DNA of 64,000 nt from Halogranum gelatinilyticum (lineage in GTDB: Archaea; Halobacteriota; Halobacteria; Halobacteriales; Haloferacaceae): assembly GCF_900103715.1 (NCBI RefSeq), contig NZ_FNHL01000003.1, positions 310,001-374,000 of the forward strand, in the 5' to 3' direction. Shown here piece after piece: positions 8,370-14,939 of this stretch (within the stretch, counting starts at the first letter, position 1; each line of letters opens with the position of its first letter). Both the position numbers and the translations under genes were made by a program. The notes beneath the pieces are model-generated. The model was not told where the DNA came from. It did no database searches and saw nothing but the letters and a program-made list of their open reading frames with translations.

Positions 8370-9431
8370 TTACTCCAAAAGCGAGTAGATGTTGGCTTCG
8401 TAGGTCTCTCGGACCTTGTCCCCCCAGTTGTGGGTGTAGGTGTCGATGATGTCGTCGGCGACGTCGCCGCGAAGATACTTGACGATACCACGGTCACCCG
8501 TCCGGTCACGGAGATGCGTCGTGAAGAAGTGCCGGAAGTAGTGGGGAGTGACGTTCTCGCTCGCCCCGCCGCCGGTTCGGTACCAGCCCCGTTCGCGGGC
8601 GTGGGTCTCGACGATGTGACGGACAGCTTCGGGGTCGAGTCGTTCCCCCCAGCCTTCGGAGGTCCCGAGGAACAGCGGTTCGGCCGGGGAGACCGCATCG
8701 GGGCGAATCGCTAGCCAGCGGACGAGTACCCGCTTCAGCTCTGCGTCGATGGGTACGACCGTCGCACGTTTTCGTTTGTTCGACGCCGTTCGTTCTTCAC
8801 CGTTCGACGTCTCACCGAAGGAGGGCTCGGGTGAGACGAAGATCGAGTCGGGGCGTCCGTCGAGTTCGCCGCGAGAGCCGAGATCGTACGCCTCGTTCGC
8901 ATCGGAATCCGAGAGTGCGACGTCCCGAAGGTCGAGGTTACAGGCCTCACCCACACGCATTCCGGTCTTCAACAGGGTGACGACGACAGCACGATGAAGC
9001 GGGTGGGTGAGCTCCGCGACGAAGGTTCGCATCGTCGGGACGTCGATCTCCCGTCGAGTCGGATCCTTGTCGATTGTCTCGTCCATCTCTTCCATGACGA
9101 GCGTCATCGGGTTCGACTCGAAGACGCCGACCTGTGTCATATAGGCGTAGAAGCGGTGGAGGTAGGCCGCGTAGGTGGCGACCGTGCTCGGTTCGACGTC
9201 GCCGCGGAGGGTGTGAACCCACGCCATACAGTGCCGGTGGGTGGCATCCACCGGCTGAATCGACCGGCCGAAGGGGTTCTCGTCGGCGTCCGCGAGAAAC
9301 GACTCGAATCGGCGGAGGACCCGTTCGTACGACTGCCGCGTCCGTTCGGTCTTTCCGTGGAAGACGAGGTCCTGCAGAAAGTAGCCGACCGGGTCGTCGG
9401 GATCGTCGCCGGTGGTCGTCTCAGTTGCCAT
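8370..9431 (-). CDS. Tyrosine recombinase / integrase (XerC/D-like)
   Basis: A 353-residue tyrosine recombinase with an N-terminal SAM-like core-binding domain (about 12-115) and a C-terminal catalytic domain. Visible catalytic residues are Arg159 (TGMRVGEACNL), a Lys at 219-221 (NKRKRATVVPI), His297-x-x-Arg300 (HYFRHFF) and the nucleophile Tyr332 (DTYTH). The usual second His/Trp before the tyrosine (LGH) reads RGD (Asp323). It overlaps the DUF5805 gene by 11 bases, so the two are translated together. No flanking tRNA or classical att pair is visible. Confidence 0.85.
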   Translation of the reverse strand: MATETTTGDDPDDPVGYFLQDLVFHGKTERTRQSYERVLRRFESFLADADENPFGRSIQPVDATHRHCMAWVHTLRGDVEPSTVATYAAYLHRFYAYMTQVGVFESNPMTLVMEEMDETIDKDPTRREIDVPTMRTFVAELTHPLHRAVVVTLLKTGMRVGEACNLDLRDVALSDSDANEAYDLGSRGELDGRPDSIFVSPEPSFGETSNGEERTASNKRKRATVVPIDAELKRVLVRWLAIRPDAVSPAEPLFLGTSEGWGERLDPEAVRHIVETHARERGWYRTGGGASENVTPHYFRHFFTTHLRDRTGDRGIVKYLRGDVADDIIDTYTHNWGDKVRETYEANIYSLLE

Positions 9432-9810
9432 CGTTCACCAGCGTATACCCCCCGTGTCGGCCACTGTACCGAATCCGGTTCTCTCCTTGCAGCTCACCGA
9501 GCGCGTCGTCGAGTCGGTCTTCCAAGTCGTCGGCGAGCGCGTCGACAAGTTGGTCCCACGACATGAACTCGTTCGATTCGAGCGTCGAGAGGAGGCGTGT
9601 TTCGAGGCCGTGACCCCCAGGGTCTACGGGGTCAGAACCACCCTCCTCGTCACCGAGATCGAACCCCTTTCGACCGGCCTGCACCATCGTTCGTACGAAC
9701 TCGCTTTGGCTCATTCCGAGTTCGTCGGCGTGGTCGCGCCACTCGTCTTTTTGATACGTGGGGACGTACGTCCTGACAGCAGCCCGACTCGTGTCCTGGC
9801 TCTCGCCCAT
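9421..9810 (-). CDS. DUF5805 family DNA-binding-like protein
   Basis: A 129-residue protein. The N-terminal part (RTYVPTYQKDEW ... GMSQSEFVRTMVQAGRKGF) resembles a ribbon-helix-helix region. The C-terminal ~60 residues (LLSTLESNEFMSWDQLVDAL ... RIRYSGRHGGYTLVN) look like a winged helix. This arrangement matches haloarchaeal DUF5805 proteins encoded beside tyrosine recombinases. ATG at 9810 is chosen over 9834 because it leaves the conserved start intact. It is probably a regulator or accessory factor of the recombinase and could bind the palindrome at 9853-9876. Confidence 0.65.
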   Translation of the reverse strand: MGESQDTSRAAVRTYVPTYQKDEWRDHADELGMSQSEFVRTMVQAGRKGFDLGDEEGGSDPVDPGGHGLETRLLSTLESNEFMSWDQLVDALADDLEDRLDDALGELQGENRIRYSGRHGGYTLVNDGN

Positions 9811-9852
9811 GGACGAGGGTCGGAGGCCACCCACTTTACTGTGTCCCCATCC

Positions 9853-9876
9853 ATCCGGATAAACTCACTTATCCGG
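9853..9876. promoter_or_regulatory. Palindrome TCCGGATAA-N6-TTATCCGGA
   Basis: Perfect 9-bp arms with a 6-base spacer lie 43-66 bases upstream of the DUF5805 start. A near-identical half-site, TTCGGATAA, occurs at 9987-9995. This is a strong candidate operator for the DUF5805-recombinase unit, or a recombination/partition site. Confidence 0.55.
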
Positions 9877-9900
9877 AATCTCAAGACTGCTTGGTGGCGG

Positions 9901-9918
9901 AATTGTGGGAATACAATT
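9901..9918. repeat. Inverted repeat AATTGT-GGGAAT-ACAATT in AT-rich spacer
   Basis: Perfect 6-bp arms sit in the 289-base gene-free spacer 9811-10099 between the two minus-strand units. The spacer is clearly richer in A and T than its surroundings and holds no credible gene. Confidence 0.35.
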
Positions 9919-10099
9919 TCGTATTAGTCTTCTAAGTGCCCTGTAATTCAGCATAGAAAACCCAAGTTCCCACGTAGGTCTACTATTTCGGATAAGTAAA
10001 CACGGCCAGTTCCGTTGTCGCAGAGTTGCGAGTAGTGTGTCGACTCGGGAGTACCAATCGATTGGAAGAGAGAACCGAAACACGAGCAGTCGAGAGCGG

Positions 10100-10591
10100 C
10101 TACTCGGAGAAACTGAACTGGATGTTTTCGAGACCGAAGCCCAGCGACTTCGCGGCCGCGTCGTAATCCTCTGCGTGGGCAAGCCCCGTCCGGAGGATGA
10201 TCTCCAACGCATCCGTCTCTGAGAGGTTCTCGTCGTCGTACTGTTTGACGAGTTCCGACACCGCATCCTGGAGTTCGAACCGTGTCTCTTTCAGCAGCTG
10301 GAACTGCTTTTGCTGGCGGTCGTCGGTGACTTTCGAACGGGCCATCGCGTAGGGTAATCCGCCACGAGTTACCAGGTCGAGCGCGCCGGACTCGCTGGAA
10401 ACGGAGTCGTTGGCGTCAGTAGACCCGGTTTCGGTTTCGGCCGAGGAAGTTGCCTCCTCTGTCGACGTCGGCTCGGACGTGTCGTCCGACTCACTCTCTC
10501 CGTTCGAGACGGCAGGCGAGTCGGCGTTTTTGAACGGGCTCGCCGAGTAGTCGGGGTCGCTGCCAGAGGCGTACTTGTCGTCGCGGGCCAT
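10100..10591 (-). CDS. ParA-linked accessory protein (possible partition partner)
   Basis: A 163-residue protein with a low-complexity acidic Ser/Thr/Glu N-terminal half (1-75) and a helical C-terminal half (RSKVTDDRQQKQFQLLKETRFELQ order, ending ENIQFSFSE). Its ATG overlaps the ParA stop (TGATG), so it is translationally coupled. Position and size fit a ParB-like or adaptor partner of ParA. No ParB or recognisable HTH motif is visible, so the role is inferred from context. Confidence 0.6.
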   Translation of the reverse strand: MARDDKYASGSDPDYSASPFKNADSPAVSNGESESDDTSEPTSTEEATSSAETETGSTDANDSVSSESGALDLVTRGGLPYAMARSKVTDDRQQKQFQLLKETRFELQDAVSELVKQYDDENLSETDALEIILRTGLAHAEDYDAAAKSLGFGLENIQFSFSE

Positions 10592-11451
10592 CAGTGTGCG
10601 ACCTCCGGTTCGGCGTCGACTGCATCGAGCGGTTTCCCTTCGACGAGGTCTGCGACGCCGTTGAAGGAGTCGAGAACGTCGAGTTGGTAGTCACGCAGTT
10701 CGTACTCGTCGTGATAGCGGAAGACGCTCATCCCCTCTCCCCAGGCGTCGCTGATCTTGCTCCGTTTGTAGACGACGAAGGGCGTGATGAGCCGGTCGCT
10801 GGCTTCGAGTTCCGCGAACACCTCCTGTTGCTTGTTTGTCTGGCGTTTGCGGACGCGGTTGGGGACGATGCCGAGAATCGAAAAGGAGACGTCGACACCG
10901 GGAATCCGGTCGAAACCACGCTCCATGGCGGCGAGTTCCTCTTCCAGTCCGCCGATGGCGGCGATTCCTTTGTCGGTCATCTCGGCGGGAGCGACCACGT
11001 TCTGCGTGGCGACCATCGCGTTCGAGACGAGCGTTCCCGTCGTCGCCGGTGGGTCGACGAGGACGTAATCGTACCGTTCGGTGAGATCGGCCATCTCGTG
11101 GTGGAGCAGCCAATGCTTGCTCCCAGAGTCGAGACCGTCGGCGGCTTCGACCTTCGACTCGATGTTTGCGAGGTCGTTGTGCGTCGGAATCAGGTCGAAC
11201 TCTTGGGTCTCGATGACGATCTCGTGCAGACGCTGTTCGTCGTCGACGAGGAGTTCGGCGATGTTCTCGTAGTCGTCGCGGCTGGCCCACTCGCCGTAAC
11301 CCATGTGGTCGGTCATCCCGGCGTTCTGCGGGTCGAAGTCGATTGCGAGCACGTCGTATCCGCGGCGAGAGAGCGCGGCAGCGGTGTTGACGGTGAACGT
11401 CGTCTTCCCCGTCCCCCCCGCTTCCGTCCAAAAGGTAACTGCCTTCGGCAT
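10591..11451 (-). CDS. parA: ParA family partition ATPase
   Basis: A 286-residue ParA/Soj-like ATPase. The P-loop reads TEAGGTGKTT, the switch region is IDFDPQNAG, and Walker B is YVLVDPPATTG. Classical ParA has KGGxGKT; here the signature lysine position is Ala while the second P-loop lysine is kept. Family members form dimers on DNA and segregate plasmids or chromosomes. A palindrome (11455-11467) lies between a TATA-like element (CTTTATTG, about 25 bases upstream) and the ATG, as expected for autoregulation. Confidence 0.85.
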   Translation of the reverse strand: MPKAVTFWTEAGGTGKTTFTVNTAAALSRRGYDVLAIDFDPQNAGMTDHMGYGEWASRDDYENIAELLVDDEQRLHEIVIETQEFDLIPTHNDLANIESKVEAADGLDSGSKHWLLHHEMADLTERYDYVLVDPPATTGTLVSNAMVATQNVVAPAEMTDKGIAAIGGLEEELAAMERGFDRIPGVDVSFSILGIVPNRVRKRQTNKQQEVFAELEASDRLITPFVVYKRSKISDAWGEGMSVFRYHDEYELRDYQLDVLDSFNGVADLVEGKPLDAVDAEPEVAH

Positions 11452-11454
11452 GGT

Positions 11455-11467
11455 TCACCCTGGGTGA
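11455..11467. promoter_or_regulatory. parA operator-like palindrome TCACCC-T-GGGTGA
   Basis: Perfect 6-bp arms around one base end four bases before the parA start codon and just downstream of a TATA-like box. A protein bound here would block transcription start. Confidence 0.45.
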
Positions 11468-11585
11468 CACTCCGCAATAAAGACACGTCAGACGTACGGT
11501 AGACACAGCCACCGAACAGGCACACTAACAGATGAACGACCCACACAAAGAACAAATACACGAGTGTGCCAGACAACTAAATGTG

Positions 11586-11615
11586 TGTCTAAATATATAG
11601 ATAGTTACTTAGACA
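11586..11615. repeat. Inverted repeat TGTCTAA-N16-TTAGACA
   Basis: Perfect 7-bp arms (11586-11592, 11609-11615) flank an AT-only-like core containing ATATATAG. It lies in the gene-free upstream region of parA, which also has several scattered AGACA/TGTGTC words. It could be a partition or replication-associated site. Confidence 0.35.
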
Positions 11616-11659
11616 AACTTTCTATATGATGAGTGGACAGTCGTAGTGGAACACGCCAA

Positions 11660-12002
11660 TCAAGCCACGAACGTCCAGTCCAGAGTGGCTCGGAGGCTTC
11701 GACGGCTGTGGCAGACAGGATGGGCCGTAGGATCGCTGCGTCCAACGCAAAGGGCTGGGAAACCGAACCTGGGTGGAAGGCCACGGATTCCGTCAGTCGG
11801 TGAGAGTTCGCTGTGACGGCTTCGTGTGCAGACAACGGCGAACGCTCACCCCTCGAATCACCCGAAGAAACGGTACACCTCCAACCGGTTGATCGAGTGA
11901 GCAACATTGAGGGCGGCCGCCCACCAACACGTAAATCTCATGCCGCTATATCGAATGCTGCGGCTACAGAACTAAAATTGGTCCGTGGATAATCGGTCAA
12001 AA
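11660..12002 (-). repeat. Right inverted copy of the diverged non-coding repeat
   Basis: The 619-base gap 11452-12070 has no gene I can support; an open frame at 11605-11907 lacks haloarchaeal codon bias and acidity. On the minus strand it matches the plus strand of 8001-8300 in ordered blocks: TTTTGACCGA (12002-11993), ATTCGATATAGCG plus following bases (11956-11924), and GGCCCATCCTGTCT (11726-11713). The two copies face each other across the par-recombinase module. Confidence 0.6.
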
Positions 12003-12070
12003 CCCGTTCGTCGGTCCCCGTACCCGGCACTGGCGGGAGCTATAACCTCATCTGTGTCGTCGTCTCTCGT

Positions 12071-12577
12071 GTGTCGGGATACGAGATCGTCGAAGGATAC
12101 AGGCCGGGTGTCGTCGGGAGGCTGACCGAGTTGCACGCGACGTACTACGGCAACCGCTGGGAACTCGGAACTCGCTTCGAGGTAGACATCGGAACGGGAA
12201 TCGCGGCGTTCGTCGGCCGGTACGACCCGTCACGTGACGGGCTGTGGACCGTCGTCGACGACGGGCGAGTGATGGGTGGCATCGTCATCGACAGCCGGAC
12301 CGACAGGGAGAACGTGGCTCAACTGCGGTATTTCATCCTCGACCCTGCACTTCACGGTCGGGGCTTCGGGCGCGGTCTCCTCGACGAGGCGATGGCCTTC
12401 TGTCGGGAGCAGGGATTCGACGAAGTGTTTCTCTGGACCGTCGACGAACTGGAAGCCGCAATCCACCTGTACCGCGACGCTGGCTTCGAAGCAACCGACG
12501 AGGTCGACCCCCACACAGAGTGGCGGACGACGGTTCCGTACCGACGGTTCGTGTGTGACCTGTCGGCCGTAGAGTGA
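12071..12577 (+). CDS. GNAT family N-acetyltransferase
   Basis: A 168-residue GNAT protein. The acetyl-CoA loop is HGRGFGRGLLDEA, preceded by the beta-strand LRYFILDPAL, and followed by IHLYRDAGFEATDEV, a typical GNAT end. The start is GTG; a TATA-like TATAACC at 12041 gives leaderless spacing. The substrate is unknown. The TFB-like or transport genes next to some GNATs are absent here. Confidence 0.8.
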   Translation: MSGYEIVEGYRPGVVGRLTELHATYYGNRWELGTRFEVDIGTGIAAFVGRYDPSRDGLWTVVDDGRVMGGIVIDSRTDRENVAQLRYFILDPALHGRGFGRGLLDEAMAFCREQGFDEVFLWTVDELEAAIHLYRDAGFEATDEVDPHTEWRTTVPYRRFVCDLSAVE

Positions 12578-12636
12578 GTTCGAGTGCCAGCCAGCCGATA
12601 GTAGTCTTTAATAATTGAGTGCGCCTGAGTTAATAC

Positions 12637-13065
12637 ATGACTGTCGTCAGCGTCTCCATGCCCGAAGAGCTGCTCAACCGTATCGACGAGTTCGCCGACG
12701 AGCACGGCTACACGGGGCGAAGTGAAGTGCTCCGAGAGGCGAGCCGAAACCTGCTCGGCGAGTTCGAGGACAAGCGGTTAGAGGACCGCGAGCTGATGGG
12801 CGTGGTGACCGTCCTCTTCGACTTCGAGACGACGAGCGTCGAGGAGCGGATGATGCGGCTCCGACACGAACACGAAGACCTCGTCGCCTCGAACTTCCAC
12901 AGCCACGTCGGCCACCACTACTGTATGGAACTGTTCGTCCTCGAAGGGTCGCTTGAGGAGATTTCGACGTTCGTCGGGAAGCTCCGGGCGACGAAAGACA
13001 CCCTGACCATCGACTACTCGGTCATTCCGGTCGACGACTTCGGACCGTTCAGCACGAGCGAATAA
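12637..13065 (+). CDS. nikR: NikR-like ribbon-helix-helix metalloregulator
   Basis: A 142-residue CopG/NikR-type repressor. The N-terminus ([20 protein letters not shown] ... [13 protein letters not shown]) is the ribbon-helix-helix. The C-terminal ACT-like domain contains [14 protein letters not shown], whose His and Cys residues match the nickel site of NikR. In the known family, nickel binding allows repression of nickel uptake genes. No nickel transporter is adjacent. A TATA-like CTTTAATAA (12606-12614) and a repeated TTAATA precede the ATG. Confidence 0.8.
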   Translation: MTVVSVSMPEELLNRIDEFADEHGYTGRSEVLREASRNLLGEFEDKRLEDRELMGVVTVLFDFETTSVEERMMRLRHEHEDLVASNFHSHVGHHYCMELFVLEGSLEEISTFVGKLRATKDTLTIDYSVIPVDDFGPFSTSE

Positions 13066-13965
13066 TCAGACCTGCAGGGCAGTCTCCAGTTCTTGCTCCG
13101 TGAGGAGTTCCTTCACCAGACCGGTCGGGCCGTCGGCCTCCGTCGGATTCTCCATCAGCACCGTCTCGCTCGGGAAGAGATGCTCGCCGAGGACGAGCCC
13201 GTAGTCGCGGGCCGTCGACCCAGTCACCGTCAGATAGACGCCGAGACCGGCGTCGGCGATGGCTGCCTCCTCTTCGGCGTCATCGGCCGACGGATAGGTG
13301 AACTCGAGATTCTCGAGCGCGTCGGTGCCGAGGACCGCCTCGACGAGTCGCTCGTAGCGCGGCGAGATACAGAGGTCGCCCTCGTAGCTGGTCACGAACT
13401 CGCGGTCGAGCTCCGCACCGGCCGGGAGGAGTTCGGGTTTCGCCATCAACGTGTGGTAGACCGTGTCACCGAGACCGGTGACGACGCGGACGTCGGACTC
13501 CCGCGGGTCGATGCGGGCGTTGACGTCGGCGAGACTGTCCAGTCCCTCGGGTCGTAGCGAGACGACCTCTTCGAGGACGAGGTCGGCACTGTCGAAGCCG
13601 AGCGCGAACTCGTGGGTCCGAAGCGACCGGAACGGTTCCTCGCGGCCGACGAGCCGAACGTCCACGTCGTCGGTCTCGATGGTGACGCTGTCGAAGACGA
13701 TGCGGCGGGGTTTGCCGTCGCGGTCGTCACGGAGGAGGGTGTATTCGGGTGCCGTCGGGTCGTCGAGGTCGCTGTAGTCGGCGAGCCGTTCGTACACGTC
13801 GCGGTCTGGCTGCTGGGACCCCTTGGTGACGGCTTTCTCGTACCGAAGCGTCGAGGAGACGTCGTCGGCGAGTGCATGGACGCCCGCGCCGGAGGCGAGA
13901 CGTTCGAGCACTGCTTCGAGGGGGCGCCCCTTCCGGGGCACGGCAACGCAGACCGTTTCTGTCAT
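13066..13965 (-). CDS. HisG-like protein of unknown function
   Basis: A 299-residue protein beginning CVAVPRKGRPLEAVLERL, like the start of ATP phosphoribosyltransferase (HisG: A-x-P-x-KGR). A middle part (FALGFDSADLVLEEVVSLRPEG; VVTGLGDTVYHTLM) resembles periplasmic-binding-type folds. The remaining sequence does not match HisG well, and no his gene is nearby. I treat it as a paralogue with unknown activity. ATG 13965 is chosen because sequence upstream in frame is only the reverse of the DUF502 gene. Confidence 0.5.
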   Translation of the reverse strand: MTETVCVAVPRKGRPLEAVLERLASGAGVHALADDVSSTLRYEKAVTKGSQQPDRDVYERLADYSDLDDPTAPEYTLLRDDRDGKPRRIVFDSVTIETDDVDVRLVGREEPFRSLRTHEFALGFDSADLVLEEVVSLRPEGLDSLADVNARIDPRESDVRVVTGLGDTVYHTLMAKPELLPAGAELDREFVTSYEGDLCISPRYERLVEAVLGTDALENLEFTYPSADDAEEEAAIADAGLGVYLTVTGSTARDYGLVLGEHLFPSETVLMENPTEADGPTGLVKELLTEQELETALQV

Positions 13966-14079
13966 TGTCGGAGGGTGGCGGTCACGAACTAAACCGGTTA
14001 CGTTTTCCCGAAGAATCGCACGGCACAGACTGTCACACTCCCCGTAACCACTAACACGCTCGTGGGTGTCACACGTGGT

Positions 14080-14916
14080 ATGGTACCCCGGCCGCGGCGA
14101 GAACACACCGAAACTGCGCGGAGAGCGGGACAGTCGGCCTACCGCACTGCCCTCGACGTCGTGTTGACTGGCGTCGCAGTCATCCTCCCAGCCGTCGTCA
14201 CGATCTACGTCCTCAAGGCTGCACTGGACATCCTCACGGACATCCTCCGCCCCGTCATCCTCGTGCTCGAACAGTTCAACGTCATCCAGAACGTCCGACA
14301 GAACTATCTCTTCGTCGACGTGCTCATCGACCTCGGCATCTACACCGACATCGCCTCGGTCATCTCCGAGCTGATCGCACTCACCCTCCTGGTCGTCCTC
14401 ATCGTCACCATCGGCTCCGTCGCGCGCTTTCAGTCCGGCGACCGCCTCATCGACTACTTCGACTACGTAATCACGCTCGTCCCCGGTATCGGCACCATCT
14501 ACAGCAGTTTCCGACGCATGGGCGATGCGATGTTGGAAGGCGACACCGACCAGTTCCGCTCGGTCAAGCTCGTCGAGTTCCCGCACGACGACACCTACGT
14601 CATCGGCTTCGAGACGGCCCGGTCGCCGCAGAGCATTCGCGAGGGCGCAGAGGCCGACGACATGGTGACGCTCTTCATCCCGCTCGCGCCCAACCCCGTG
14701 ATGGGCGGCTTTCTCACGCACGTCCCGACCGACCGCGTCAGCGACATCGACATGACCGTCGAAGCGGGCGTCAGAAGCATCATCACGAGCGGCATCGCGA
14801 CCGACGAGTCGACGGCGCAGGTCGAGACGTCGAACGGCGAGAAGGCGACGTTCGGCGTCAGCCCCGACGACCTGGAGTTTCCGGGGTCGTTCGACCGCCG
14901 CGAGAAGGAAGAGTAG
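14080..14916 (+). CDS. DUF502 family membrane protein
   Basis: A 278-residue protein with two or three N-terminal membrane helices (ALDVVLTGVAVILPAVVTIYVL near 20-45; LIALTLLVVLIVTIGSV near 100-120). The family-typical VPGIGTIYSSFRRM and FIPLAPNPVMGGFLTHVP follow; the latter corresponds to the conserved PTTPNPTSG-type segment of DUF502. The function is unknown. ATG 14080 is preferred to GTG 14062. Confidence 0.75.
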   Translation: MVPRPRREHTETARRAGQSAYRTALDVVLTGVAVILPAVVTIYVLKAALDILTDILRPVILVLEQFNVIQNVRQNYLFVDVLIDLGIYTDIASVISELIALTLLVVLIVTIGSVARFQSGDRLIDYFDYVITLVPGIGTIYSSFRRMGDAMLEGDTDQFRSVKLVEFPHDDTYVIGFETARSPQSIREGAEADDMVTLFIPLAPNPVMGGFLTHVPTDRVSDIDMTVEAGVRSIITSGIATDESTAQVETSNGEKATFGVSPDDLEFPGSFDRREKEE

Positions 14917-14939
14917 CCGAAGAGAGTGCTGTAACCGGC

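Noticed and set aside
8370-9431. Integration of the par module into a tRNA gene
   Set aside because: No tRNA or tRNA fragment is present at either edge; the only tRNA in the window is 33 kb away.
11605-11907. Open frame of 100 codons on the minus strand in the parA upstream region
   Set aside because: It lacks acidic residues and G/C third-position bias, ends in AT-rich DNA, and corresponds to the non-coding repeat copy whose homologue at 8001-8300 reads in shifted frames.
13966-14721. Upstream extension of the HisG-like frame over the DUF502 gene
   Set aside because: The DUF502 product is recognised on the other strand, and the extension has only antisense-like composition.
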